Positions 47,213 through 58,784 of a stretch of DNA of 64,000 nt are shown piece by piece. Each line of letters starts with the position of its first letter. Position 1 is the first letter of the stretch. Under the pieces are notes generated by a model, which did no database searches, was not told where the DNA came from, and worked only from the letters and a program-made list of their open reading frames with translations. The position numbers and the translations under genes are program-made. This DNA is from Chromobotia macracanthus. Lineage: Eukaryota > Chordata > Actinopteri > Cypriniformes > Botiidae. The stretch is taken from NCBI GenBank assembly GCA_036877525.1, contig JAZGTH010000005.1, positions 12,572,001 through 12,636,000 of the forward strand, in the 5' to 3' direction.

Positions 47213-49959
47213 TCACATGCATATCTCTGTACTCCCGTTCTTGCATTTGTCCAGTGGAACACATTCAGGGTTCTTTGTAGGCAGAATCTCAGTGCTACAG
47301 CGATCAGGGTGGTGTAACTCTACAAACACTTTGTAGATTAAAGCCCCTATCACTCCTCCAAACAGGGGAGCCACCACAGGTACCCACCACCAGCCATTTC
47401 CTGCCCTGGAGGAGAGAGAGAGAGAGAGAGAGAGTACAGTAATATACTGTAAATGTTATATTGTTGAAAATGATTTACATTCATTTTTTCCACTCGTGCT
47501 TGAAGACCATAATGTTTTATTTAAATTGTGCAGCTGTAATGGACAAGTCTTTAGCTATAGTTTGAAACATAAAATTGCAAGTTACTTGCAGAGTTATGTT
47601 TTTTTTTACATGGACAACAAGTTTAAATTTTATGCAGCTCCTGTAAGAACAAGCTACAAACACTCCACCATCCTCAGCACCCACAAACGCGATAGAGTAG
47701 CCAGATCTCCTCTTTATGGACGTGACATAACCACGCAAACAAGTCCAGCTAACATTTATCGTGAAATCAGACCCAACAGCTCAAATTATAAATCATATAA
47801 ACTTACTGTTGTGAATCAGGGTAAGATAATGAGACCATGTGGAACACTGATCTGTTATGTACTTGTTTAATAACTGATTTTTGTTCATTTTATTCAAATT
47901 AAAGTTACGGATTGCAGCTTTAAGATATTATTTTGTCAGAAGTATAAGATATGATCTAGCACTTACTTAAACTGGAATGTGAATGTTCCTGTTGTTGACA
48001 TCCGGGCTGATTTTTTAAAGTCAGGATGTCAGGAAGTGTGTTAGTGTTAGCTGAGACAGCATGTTCGTGAACAGCAGAGGTGATATAAATCATTTTCCCC
48101 GATGTAAATGCACATTAACTTCAGGGGAATTTTGTAGCTTAATTTGGACTTCATTTACCTAAAAACCTCCAGGCCCCAGCCTGCCATCAGTGTAAAGATT
48201 CTTGGCCCCAGGTCTCGTGTGGGATTGATGGCATAGCCACTGTTGCTCCCCAGAGAGATTCCAATCAGAAGCACCAGGAGCCCCACACCCACAGGTTCCC
48301 CTCCAGGTACTGCCGGCTTGTTTCTTTGATCAGCGAGGGCCATGAGACACAACAAGAGCATGGCAGTTCCCAGAACCTGATGTAGACATGCAAGATCCAT
48401 ATTACTGTACTCACATACAATATTCAAAACTTCCTTTAAAAGACAAGAGTCATTATCAGCATGGTAATAATTGTGCACATTATTAAGTTTATGGATCATG
48501 ATTTTAGTTCACTTGGACATGGACTACCTGGTCAAAGAATCCAGTGTAGATTGAGAGGTAAGGAGCCGGATAGGTTGCAAAGATTCCAGCTGTGGCTTTG
48601 GGGCCGGACACTGTGAAATTGCCCCCACAGAAATGATGTATAGCATCTATAAAGCAAAGTACTGATGTGAGTGAAGCAGCTTTGTAAATCATTCTTTCTG
48701 AAGTCAAGAAAAGAGAATGAGTGTTTGCCCACCATAGTAAAGCAAAAAAACGGTCCCTGCAGCTAAGAAGGAACCCAGAAACTGAGCGAAAACATAGAGG
48801 GGAAGCATCTTCCAACGCAAACGGCCAAACACACACATTGTGAAAGAAACAGCTGCATTCATATGAGCTCCTGTGTGATAGAATAAAACACCATGATTAT
48901 TTGTCAACTCTTTATAGCAAGTTATAAGAGACCTGGCGTCTTGAGTCAAAAGTGGGCGTGTCTTACCTGAGACCGTTCCACCAATGTGTACGCCCATAGC
49001 CACGCCCAACCCAAAGCCTATGTTTATGCTGAGATATTCTCCAAATATACCATTTCCTGTGACCACCTGGGCAACAGAGCCAAGACCAAACACCTGAAAT
49101 TCAACAACAATGTTTTAGACAAAACAAATGATAATGGTGTAATCAAAGGCCACAGCCGGAATTATTATACAGTCATAGTAGAATCATTTTTGGCTGTATG
49201 GTTCCATAAAGAACTTTTAACATCCATAGAACCTTTTGGTTTCACAAACCAAACCATGGGGAACCAGAAATGATTCTTCTATGACATTGCTGTGAAAAAC
49301 CCTTCAAGAACTTTTTAAGATAAATCTAGAACACTCATTTTAAGTCCACCAAAATGGGAAGACGTTTCTCAAACAGAGCCACTGTCCTGAAACAGTATAT
49401 TCCATGACACAAAAACACAGGGTGGGGCTTGATTTGTTTTCATTATATTTACTGGGGGAGTGGAGCGGCGTGCCCCCTGAATATCTGTGATGGCATCAGC
49501 TGTACTGGCCACCCTGATTTCACCTGACAGTGATGGAAGAAAGAGATACTAGCCAATGTTTCCAAAAATAGGATTTATGTAGCACATGGTCTGATTCAAA
49601 TGTGACCCTACTGACCACTCCTGCAATGCGTGTGTGTTCATGAGCATGTGACCCAAAGCATTACAATCACATGTTGAATCTTTTGAAATGAATGAATGAA
49701 TGAATAATTTAACTCAACAGTAATATTCTAATGAACTGTGTTGGCATCATGTTGACAATTAATCAATATTTGTCCAATACAAATGCAGATTAGCTACTAT
49801 AAGGCAGCACATTTCATTCTACAGAACAAAGCGAGCCCTTACCATCATGCTGAATGTGCAGAGGATCTCTGCCAGGACCACACGGACACATTCATTCCTG
49901 ATCTTCAACACAGACACAAGAGTCTGTGGCACATGGCCTTCAGGACTGCCTTCCTTCAT
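47213..49959 (-). CDS. aqp10: Aquaporin-10-type aquaglyceroporin
   Basis: Membrane channel for water, glycerol and other small solutes, typically epithelial. Six exons: 49959-49843, 49093-48967, 48870-48733, 48646-48528, 48376-48159, 47405-47213; 912 nt, 303 residues, all phases compatible, with consensus donors and acceptors. The first half-helix motif is GAHMNAAVSF (NAA instead of NPA) and the second is GYAINPTRDLGPR (NPT instead of NPA); the Asp after the second motif is the aquaglyceroporin hallmark. GNFTVSGPKATAGIFATYPA and GNGWWWVPVVAPL match AQP10 best; AQP3, 7 and 9 fit less well. The start is the ATG in ACCATAATGA, followed by MKEGSPEG. The short tail after HHPD has no known domain. 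Teleosts have several aqp10 paralogues and I cannot say which this is. Confidence 0.88.
47590..47935. repeat. Dispersed repeat, shared with about 10190-10400 in opposite orientation
   Basis: The stretch GACCCAACAGCTCAAATTAT and the nearby GTTGTGAATCAGGGTAAG occur here and, reverse-complemented, at 10195-10262. Both copies also have ACGGATTGYAGCTTTAAG at one side. This suggests a mobile element with related ends. It lies in the last intron of aqp10. I cannot name the family. Confidence 0.6.
49170..49330. repeat. Imperfect inverted repeat in aqp10 intron 1 (MITE-like)
   Basis: GTAGAATCATTTTTGGC and CCATAAAGAAC on one side, and GAAATGATTCTTCTATGAC and CAAGAACTTTTTAAG on the other, around a CCTTTTGGTTTC core. 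It resembles a common fish repeat built on GGTTCT/AGAACC motifs. Exact ends are not defined. Confidence 0.4.
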
Positions 49960-50079
49960 TATGGTGACTTCCTGTTTTATATTCTTCCTGTCTTTTTCTA
50001 TTGATATAGGCTTTTCTCCGCTCCCCCAGATTGGTAATTCAAACAGACTCTTTGAATGACTGCTGTAAACGCTGTCTGG

Positions 50080-50140
50080 ATTGTACTTCAGTGTAGTCAG
50101 CTGAGCAGCATCTATTTATATGAACTCCAAGCCCCGCCTC
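50080..50140 (-). promoter_or_regulatory. aqp10: aqp10 core promoter: TATA box and GC box
   Basis: On the minus strand a TATAAATA box (plus 50120-50113) is preceded by a GGCGGGGC GC box (plus about 50128-50137). The expected start about 30 bp downstream, near 50085, gives a 5' UTR of about 125 nt to the ATG at 49959. Confidence 0.6.
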
Positions 50141-50319
50141 TCTATAACACATGCATGTACCCTCTAGTAACCTGGGGTTGGGGTGCATGGAAGGGTAGGA
50201 CAGGAAATGAGCGCCGTGCCGCTAAAGCACTCCAACAATTTAACAAATCTTGCAAACTGTTCCATTAATACTGATAACGAAAAAGATTTGGTTGTATTTT
50301 AGCAGTGTTGTGATGTATA

Positions 50320-50655
50320 CCTAGCTAACAGAAAATGTTGGCTAACATTGTCTAAAAGTTCTTCAAAAAAGTTTTGCAGTAACATTAATAGAATGTTACA
50401 TATCATATATCAAAAACATTACCCTTAAGTTGTTAGTGCAGCATTTACAGAATTAAATAAAATTTAAAAAAAAAGTTACAGAATTTTAAAAAGTTAAGAA
50501 TAATGTTCTTTTAACCAAGCAATAACATTAATACTACGTCTAAAAAACTGGACCTTTTAAACATTCCTATAGCTTTCAAAATAACATTTTTAGCATTTTT
50601 GTTACTAATGGAAACGTTAGGGAAACATTCTAACAACCTAAAATTGTTAGCTGGG
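50320..50655. mobile_element. Near full-length MITE upstream of aqp10
   Basis: CCTAGCTAACAGAAAATG at the left and ACAACCTAAAATTGTTAGCT plus GGG at the right, opposite in orientation to the 7104 copy. Confidence 0.85.
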
Positions 50656-51736
50656 TATGAAGTAATGCATTTCACAATAAATGCATATATTATTTAATTC
50701 ACAGTTTACAAAAAGAACAACTTTTCTAGAAAAGTTTCTAGCCACTAGAGGCGGCTGTTTATTTAATGACTGACAAGACTGACTGACGTTTAAGCTCCGC
50801 CCCTATTTATGTTTAGAACTTTTCCAATACAGTTCAGTTTCGGCCTTAAAGAGTTTTTCATTGATAAACATGGATTTCTTAACTCTTAGTTTTTCTGTGC
50901 ACTCTGTACCTTCAAACTGTCATCACACGGGGTGCCAGAGGTTTTGTGCTTGTCATAAAGATTGTTTATCTCTCAGTGTTCACAAAAATCTGCTGTATGA
51001 AGTACTGGTAAGAGATAAATAACTAATGGCTGACCAAAGTACAACCCAATCATTTTCAACATGTTGAACAAAATGCAAAATTTTTATACTTGCCTGTATT
51101 AAGGCGGAAATGCCACATACGTTATTCTTTGCCTATTCTGTGCCGGATGTAACCATTAGCTGAGCTCTTATTCCCAAATTGGAAAAACTTTAAGAAAAGA
51201 ACTTTTAAGGAATAATTCAGGTTATATAAAGTTTACTAAAACTATTAAAACATTAACTAAACGCTAACTAAAAGCAAAATAAAATATAAGCGATATTAAA
51301 AATAAATAATAACATGACAAAGTAACAAAAATAAATACAATATATTAAAGTACATTTTTCTAACTAACTGTGGGATGAGTTTTGATGGTTTATTGTGGCT
51401 GACTATAGAATAATAGAAATTATTTTCATTACACCTTATACACCTTTAATGAAACTGAGAAAACTAAAGAGGAATTATTTGAGCTTGTACAGTAAAAGTG
51501 TGAATTCTCCATCTATCTGTGGTTGCAAGGTTTCATTCTGCATCTGGTGTGCTGAGATAAGTGGCTCATCTCCATTACCCATGATCCTTTGAGGTGTACA
51601 CAAACAACGTATACTCATATAGATTCAAGAACGTTTTAAGGGCCAAATAGGAACTTCTTTTGTTATGGTACTGGATACCGAGATGATATGTGTATGTAAA
51701 AATGACATCAGCTTATGTTATCTTGCTTTGTGCACA

Positions 51737-51999
51737 ATTTTAGGTTGCACAAATGCTTCTGTAACATTTCCATTAAGTAACAACAACGTTAAACATGTAT
51801 TTTGAACGTTTTAGGAATCTTCTAAATGTCCAATTCTACTGTAGTTGTATTAAAACTATTGCTTGGTTGTTCTGTAACATTGTTTAAACATTGCCCTCAA
51901 TTCTTAGGAATAACGTAGGAATAGTAAAATTTCTATTAACGTTACTGCATGAACATTTCTGATAACTTTGAACCGGAAATGTTCCCTTGTTAGCTGGGA
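51737..51999. mobile_element. MITE copy
   Basis: Left CAATTTTAGGTTGCACAAATG, CATTTCCATTAAGTAACAAC; right GAAATGTTCCCTTGTTAGCT plus GGG. Confidence 0.8.
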
Positions 52000-52119
52000 A
52001 GGCTCTAATTCATGGTTTAAGAAGCTTGCACAACTTCCTGTTCAACAGTTCATCAATCCCAGGTTCTTTGCATGGCCACAGCTTGGTTCACAGAGTACAA
52101 GGTGCAAATACCATTAACA

Positions 52120-52268
52120 GTTTGTTTGCTTAGGAACAACATTATGATATATATGACATATAACGTTATATATCATATATTTCTAAAACATATCGCATTT
52201 TTGATGACTTAAGAGGACATTTACACAACTTCAGAGACTGTTTGAGGACATTCCCTGTTAGCTGGCAA
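52120..52268. mobile_element. MITE right-end fragment
   Basis: ACATTATGATATATATGACA, then ACATTCCCTGTTAGCTGG at the right end; the left part is not recognisable. Confidence 0.55.
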
Positions 52269-52643
52269 GACATTTGAATTATAACAGAACAATGCTTACA
52301 ATAATGCTGTGACCTTACTTTCTATCCTGTTTGTAAAAATATGTTAGACACTGGGGAAAACAGCTGCTGATACATATTTGGAGAAGTGTGATTAGTCTGA
52401 TAGTCTGATCTCAGTCTTTATGACTGCCTGTCTGCTCAAGATAAAGTTCATTCAGACATTAAGACCCGGCGGAGGCTGGCTGTACAGCCTTCAATAATTC
52501 TGCATGATAGTATTTGTCCGTGCGCGCACCCGGTGCGCAGTCGTGCCCGTGGTCACCCGGCATACCCGATCTGCATACATCTTAATATAGTTTCTTAAGC
52601 AAAGAAAGTTTCTTAAAGTTTCAGAGCCACAAAGCTTTTGTAA

Positions 52644-55600
52644 ATGTCGTGGGAGTGGAGTGACGTTTATTCCCATCCCTTATGGGTGATTTCATCCGTG
52701 ATATTGGCCATCGTTGTACGCGCGCAACGGAGAGGTTCGTGGGACCCTCGGGCTTGTCCTGCCAAGTTAACTGGGAAAACTGCGATTGTCACCGGTGCCA
52801 ACACAGGTACACAGTGCCCGTTTATTCATTTATCATTTAATGAAGGTTTTCATTAATGGTCGCCGCGCAAACTTTATTGTTTGGACGCGTTTACGCTTTC
52901 CAAAACCAAATGTGAAAGAAGATGAACGCCACATTAATCGGTCGAAAGCGTGGACTAGTTTGTGTGCACACACAATATAACTCGTTATATAACTCGTTAA
53001 ACTAGCACAAAGATTTGGTGAAATGATTTTGATTTATGATGATGGTTTAAAGTGTGCCTTCGGTCACTTTTTGGTTAAGTCGCTGGGGAGCGCGTAACCA
53101 GAGTTTTACACGGCACATATATATATATATATGTTTTACATATACGATCATATATTTTACACAGAAATATATATATATAAACTGTATGTTGTATGTTATG
53201 TAAGAGACGTCGGGTCAGTAAATATGATAAATGATCATTTACTACGATTAGCGCTCATCTGACCGTCTCATATGAGATCTGAGGGAGGTGCATGATCGGT
53301 TTTTCGCACTTTCTCCTTTTGCTGGAGCACAGAAACTGATTTTGTTGCACCTTTCATGCAGGGATCGGGAAGTTCATCGCCCTGGACTTCGCCCGGCGCG
53401 GGGCGCGGGTGATCCTGGCGTGCCGCAGCGACGCCCGGGGCGCAGCAGCTCTCCAAGAAATCACAAAGCGCAGCGGCAACCAAAACGTCCATCTGCGTCT
53501 GCTTGACACCTCCTCACTGGACTCTGTCCGAAAGTTTGCCTCTCAGATCTTGGAGGAGGAGAAGGAATTGCACATCCTGGTCAATAACGCAGGAGCCTCA
53601 GGCAGGTTCAAACCAGCCTCAGCTGGTCTGGAACCAGTCTGCCTAGTTTAAGCTGTTTCTGAGTCAGCAGGTTTACTGTACATTCCGTTCTGGGTTAATT
53701 GTGGTTTGTTTACATCTTCAGGCCTTCCAAAGGAAATCACACCGGACGGACTGGAAATCACTTTTGCAACCAACCATGTCGGACCATTCCTGCTTACCAA
53801 TCTGCTCTCAGGTCAGACTGTAATGCCGGTGTTGACACAGAATACATACTGCTCACCAAGAACATCTGTAAATATCCCCGCTGCGATGTTTCCCAGACGT
53901 TTCCATTAGGAACAAAAAAGTTACCTTGAAAGAAAGAATGTTTTTATTTTTTCTTCTGTTATGTTTATGAAATAATCTAGCAACAACTTAAGAATAATGT
54001 TTTTGATACATATGATGTATTATCTTAAGAAATGTTCTGCCAACATTGCTGCAAGAACGTTTTTATAACTTTTAAGAGAACTTTAAGAGAATGTTAGCCA
54101 AAGTTCTGAGAACGTCCTCTATTAGCTGGGATCAATTATAAATAATGTGTCATCTGCCTTTTTCTTTTCATTATCATGCAGACCTTCTGAAGAACTCAGC
54201 CCCAGCTCGCATTGTAAACGTTTCTTCAGTGAATCACTGGAGAGGTAAGGTGGACTTCTCCCATTTCCGCGGGGACAATCTAACCTACGTGATGGACACT
54301 GTGTATAACCACACCAAGCTTCACAACGTCATCTGGACCAATGAGCTGGCACGCAGGCTTCAGGGAACAGGTACACGTCCAAACCACTTATTACAGTTAC
54401 TGCCTTTCATTAAACATTCGTCTGCCATCCACATTCGATTCAGATTATTAGATGTGGAACTGGTTCAGTGTTCTGTTATAATGTAACAGATGCAAACTCA
54501 TTGGTACGATGAAAGGAATCTTCCATAGACATGCATTCCCAATGTTATGGGAATGCATGTCTAATGCATGTTAATGCATTCCCAATGTTATGGGAATGCA
54601 TGTCTAATGCATGTTAATGCATTCCCAATGTTATGGGAATGCATACTTTTACTTCCAAATGAACAATGCAACAGTGATGACACTGTCTGTCCACACTCTT
54701 GGTCAACAACCACACAGTCCCCTCTAATGAACAGAGCAATGTTTCGAAAGCACTGCAGTATTAACACGTCTGCAATATTTAAAACAGCAAGAGGAATGCC
54801 AGGCTTTAAGCCAAGTACTTGCTTTTTCCTTACAAATGACATCTGTTTCCATTCAACCTTTTTTAGGAGTGACGGCAAACTCTCTGCATCCTGGTGTGGT
54901 TATGACGGAAGTCATGAGAAACTATAACTTCGTTGTCCGATTCCTCTTCAACCTGATCGGATTTTTCTTTTTCAAAGTAAGTCACAAAACACCTCGATCC
55001 AACACACACACACACACGTCCCAGTCCCACCTTCCTGTTGACTTTCCAGGAACCATGACGCTGTTGCAAAGTGCTTCGATTTAACTGCGCAGGCCTAGAA
55101 ATACACATTTGACATGTGTTAACACTTATTATGAGCACAACGATTTTGGAATAAGGTCAAGAACATTCTGTGCAATACAAGCTCAAGTTCAGCTCTTTAA
55201 AAAGAGGAGGACGATAAAGAATAAAGAACTACAGTGAGGAGTCAAAGAGCTGACAGAACTGTAGTAGCAGAAATCGAATGCAATTTCCCAGATAAACAGA
55301 CATTTACAGGAACTGATGTGAAATTGAATGTCTACACCTGGTGTCTTTGGCCTTGGGAACGGGTCGAAATGATCGTCTGTGGTAATCGACAGCATGTTAC
55401 AGATGTCTTCTGTGTTATCTTCACTACCGGTCAAAAGCCTGAAATGTTTCATATGATCTTAAAAGTCTTTCAGTCTGAAGGCATTATATTAAAGGTTTGA
55501 AATCAGTTTTGTAGACATTAATATAATTATGCCAACTTAATTTAATTTCTGTCATTAGAAAACTACAATTTTATAAAACAAAATGATTTAGAAATGGATG

Positions 55601-56104
55601 ACTTAATGGATGAATTATGACAAAAAGCAGCCAATGAGTCCAGCACAGAACTTCATTACTGTTTAATAATCACTGCAGGGTGATGCCTTAAGAAACTAGA
55701 CTGTAAAATAACAAGATAACATTTTTTGCAAATTCTAGACAATGTGTAGTTACTAACTAAAATACAACATGGACTAACTAATTTGGAACTTTCTTTAGTT
55801 ACAACATTATTCCCATAACTACCTTTAGGTTATCTGATAGTTTTAATGACTTTACTATTACTCAAAAATGTAGAAACCTCTGACTGGTGCTGAAAGTCTT
55901 TTGTGTTATGTATGTTTCTCTCAGAGCTCTGAAGAGGGAGCAGTCAGCACAATATACTGTGCAGTGTCAGAGGAAGCAGACGGAATAACAGGAAAATACT
56001 TTGACAGCGACTGTTCCCTGGTTCTTCCAGCACCTCCTGCCAGAGATCCAGCACTCGGAGTGAAAGAGTTTGAGATCTGTGAGAAACTGACCTCCAGACT
56101 TTAA
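52644..56104 (+). CDS. RDH12/DHRS13-like short-chain dehydrogenase (retinol dehydrogenase family)
   Basis: Classical-type SDR, expected to use NADP(H) on retinoids or other hydrophobic carbonyls at a membrane. Exons: 52644-52806, 53362-53601, 53722-53811, 54182-54370, 54867-54976, 55925-56104; 972 nt, 323 residues, no internal stop. An N-terminal hydrophobic segment (WVISSVILAIVV, about residues 13-24) acts as signal anchor. TGANTGIGK is the Rossmann-fold dinucleotide motif, RRGARVILACR supports NADP preference, NNAG is present, the catalytic Ser is in NVSSVNHW, and YNHTK is the YxxxK active site. LHPGVVMTEV follows. RLQGTGVTANSLHPG resembles RDH11/12/14. The second intron (53602-53721) begins with GC, which is the only choice that keeps frame. 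Which teleost paralogue this is cannot be decided by eye. The start ATG precedes SWEWSDVY in a fair context (TGTCATG is not optimal). Confidence 0.88.
53862..54131. mobile_element. Degraded MITE copy in the RDH-like gene intron
   Basis: It has the family landmarks ACGTTTCCATTAGGAAC, CAACTTAAGAATAATG, GCAAGAACGTTTTTATAAC and, at the end, GTTCTGAGAACGTCCTCTATTAGCTGGG. The left end is eroded. Confidence 0.7.
54533..54650. repeat. 43-bp tandem repeat with internal palindrome
   Basis: About two and a half copies of a unit beginning CATTCCCAATGTTATGGG. Within each unit CATTCCCA pairs with TGGGAATG, so each can fold into a hairpin. It lies in the fourth intron of the RDH-like gene. Confidence 0.9.
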
Positions 56105-56981
56105 CTTTATGGTTAAAGTTTAATCATTAAATTAAATTTAATCATTTACTCATTCTCATGTTATTTCCAACTCCAAAAGGAACATAAAAGTATCCCATAC
56201 AACTTGTGCCCTATATATAGTTTTATAAGTACTTTTATAAGTAATATAGTAATAATAGTTTTGTGTGGGGAAGAGGCTGAAATTTAAATAATATTGGAAT
56301 AGCACCCTGCATATTTATATCACCTATATGTTCCAGACCGAGAGACTGGTTTGGAAGGTGAACAAATGAAGACAGGACTTTTGTTTTTGGACAGACTACA
56401 GTATCACTTTGATTTGGGTTTATAGCAGAAACTAAAAACATGATATTCTTTAAAAATGCATTTGAGTGAAAACCATATGAAGACTCATAAACATATAAGG
56501 AGTTCAGTGTGTGAGTTCTCATTTTTTATGTGCACTCATCACTAAGTGTTTTGAGTTCATATTCCCATGATATTTGCAGCAGAACTTGTGATAATTCTTG
56601 AGAGAACACAGGGTTCATGTTACATAACCATGTGACTGATGTAACATTAGCTGAATTTGAGGTGAAAGACAACAGAGGCAAACTAGCTTCTTAACATGCT
56701 GTTAGAAGCTTAAATTAGACTACATAACTAATGTGTGTCTCAATGAACGACAGGAAACTACATCTGCATGCAATTATTTCATTTTATTGCGACCATTTCT
56801 TCATCAGTAAATAAAACATTTGTGCTTGCAATCATGGCGAATCATCAGTGTTGCACTTGTCCTTTAAAATGTTTTATTTCTCTGTTAAAGATAATAAATA
56901 AAGCACAGATATTAGCGTGCTCTGTGGGTGTGTGTATGTTTGGAGGACAGATTTTTTTGGATGGATTTAAATGGTTCTCAC
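56105..56981. other. Region between the RDH-like stop and the mln exon (convergent genes)
   Basis: Should hold the 3' UTR of the dehydrogenase gene and the last exon of mln on the minus strand. I could not place that mln exon. No repeat element or other gene is recognised. Confidence 0.35.
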
Positions 56982-57211
56982 CAGTCTGCGGCTCCTCTAA
57001 GATGTTCTGCAGCATCTTACTGAATACAGACCCGATGTTGCTCTTTCCAGCACTGATTTTCAATCCTATTTCAACATGTGGTTCCTACAGACAGAAACAC
57101 AGCCAGACAGTTACCAAAATGTGTCATAAAAATTCTGCTTTGTTAAAAATGTTTGTATATACATACATATATACATATACATATATATGTATATAAGTAT
57201 GTATGTATGAT

Positions 57212-57283
<72 letters not shown>

Positions 57284-57674
57284 GACACACAAGCATGCAG
57301 GATCCTCACCGCTTTGTCTCCTCCATCCTCTGCTGGAGACACTTCATCGGTCAAATCGCTCTCTGTCCAGGAATCGGCAATCTTCTTACCCTCCTTCTCC
57401 TGTTCACCATGATGCCAAAAGAAAGTTTGTTTTATTTATTAAAGAGCAAAGTCAGATACAACAGAACATCTTCAGCTCTCCAGTTAACTGTTTGGTTAAA
57501 CATCACCGGACATTGTTGGCAGAGGGTTTGGAGAAGGTGAAGATTTGGTTGCCTCACCCTGAGCTCTCTCATCTCTTTGGGGCTGAAGAACGTGATGTGA
57601 CTCTCTGTCTGCCCAGCCAGCAGGGCAACAATACACATCAGCACCAAACATCCCATCACTGCCGATCGCATCAT
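56982..57674 (-). CDS. mln: Motilin prepropeptide (fish type), last exon not located
   Basis: Gut peptide hormone of the ghrelin/motilin family that acts on a GPCR to stimulate motility. Coding exons found: 57674-57558, 57399-57310 and 57084-56982. Translation starts at the tandem ATG (MMRSAVMGCLVLMCIVALL), a signal peptide with cleavage expected near TES. The mature peptide follows: HITFFSPKEMRELR on the first exon plus EKE on the second, 17 residues, then GKK as processing site. HIxFFSPKEMRELREKE is the fish motilin motif as I remember it. The third exon has VEIGLKISAGKSNIGS, which aligns with the conserved C-terminal part of motilin precursors. The third exon ends with one overhanging G before gtgaga, so at least one more short exon is needed. 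Confidence 0.88.
57216..57285. repeat. (AT)n microsatellite in mln intron
   Basis: About 70 bp of almost pure AT dinucleotides between mln exons at 57084 and 57310. ORFs reading YIYIYI here are artefacts. Confidence 0.95.
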
Positions 57675-57869
57675 TGAAATGAACTGGAATGAGACATGCA
57701 CACAAGTGAAAATTAAACAAATGAGAGTTCAGGGTGATTTATGTTTTTAAACTTGATAAGCATTTGAAACTCTTGTCTTTAGAGACAGGAAATGAAAAAA
57801 ACTAGCAGAAAATGACTAATATAATTCTGAATTCTCAAAACTACGAAACACAATCTTAAAACATTACTT

Positions 57870-57958
57870 AATGTTTTTTTTAAGTTCTTTTAACGTTACC
57901 AAAATGTTCTTGCAGAATATTGTTCTATATAATAATATTCTGATATTGTTAGCTGGGT
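57870..57958. mobile_element. MITE fragment in mln intron 1
   Basis: AACGTTACCAAAATGTTCTTGCAGAATATTG and a terminal GTTAGCTGGGT, with the middle missing. Confidence 0.55.
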
Positions 57959-58015
57959 ACAGTCAGGAAGCACAAGACTGACACAGTGAAGGAAGCAGGC
58001 CGAGAGTGTTTATAC

Positions 58016-58100
58016 CTGTATACAGCATGCAGGTGGTGGTTGCAGCAGTATGTGTGTTTCTGATGGTTTGGTGGCAGTCAAGCTTTATAGAAACCCGTGG
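58016..58100 (-). promoter_or_regulatory. mln: mln TATA promoter and non-coding first exon
   Basis: Minus-strand TATAAAG (plus 58090-58084), with a start expected near 58060. The exon would end at 58016 with donor TATACAG|GTATAAAC, and the second exon starts at 57683 after TCTCATTCCAG, nine bases before the first ATG. A 5' non-coding exon is usual for motilin genes. Confidence 0.6.
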
Positions 58101-58784
58101 ATCAAACTGAGGTTCTGTTTACTATCTCTGACGTCTGTTTCCACAAGCTTCTCCACCTTGACCATGGACACAAAGATACAGCAGGGACATAACTTGGTTG
58201 TGGTCATAAACTGAAATCTCTCATAAAGTCAACGCTGGTATTTACAGCTGTGGATGGTCCATTAGGACACGTTTCTCTGATGATGGCTGGCTGAACGTGT
58301 GTGTAGCCGCCTCTCTTTCCTGTCATAACACAACATAAAACCTTTCCTGTGTCTTATATGTTTGCCAGTTTTGTCCCTTCTCAAACATATACAGTCACAT
58401 TAATATTGTCTTGGGAAATGCTTGGAAAATGTTGAGTACTGCAAAAGCAGAAAACTCGGCATGCACATAAATACATAATCCTGAGAGCAAAAGTAAAAAG
58501 CCAAACGTTTTAATAAAACACTATATTAATATTAGAAGACTATTAGAAGATCAAGCCCCCCCATTCGCTTGTGTTGTTGTTTATACAGGATTACCAGTGT
58601 TTTATTAAACCTATAATACCTTTGCACATATTGTAAAATGACTGAAATAACAAATGAAAATAAATGCGTTTCTGTTTACTGCATGGCTTATTATTGTATT
58701 TATTACTATTTATTCTACTTATTATTTAATGTTCATTTGATTATTATTATTACTGTGTTTGTATTGCGCATTAAATATGCATTT
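58101..58784. other. Intergenic spacer between divergent mln and nop56
   Basis: AT-rich, no coding signal. It ends at a CTCF-like site (58785-58798) and then the CpG-rich nop56 promoter. Confidence 0.5.

Larger units (their letters stand above)
50141..52643. other. Intergenic region between aqp10 and the RDH-like gene
   Basis: The two genes are divergent. The stretch contains copies of the inverted-repeat element at 50320-50655 and about 51737-51999 and a fragment at about 52120-52268; the rest is AT-rich without coding signal. The last 150 bp before 52644 have scattered CpGs and may include the promoter of the dehydrogenase gene, but no TATA box is clear. Confidence 0.45.
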
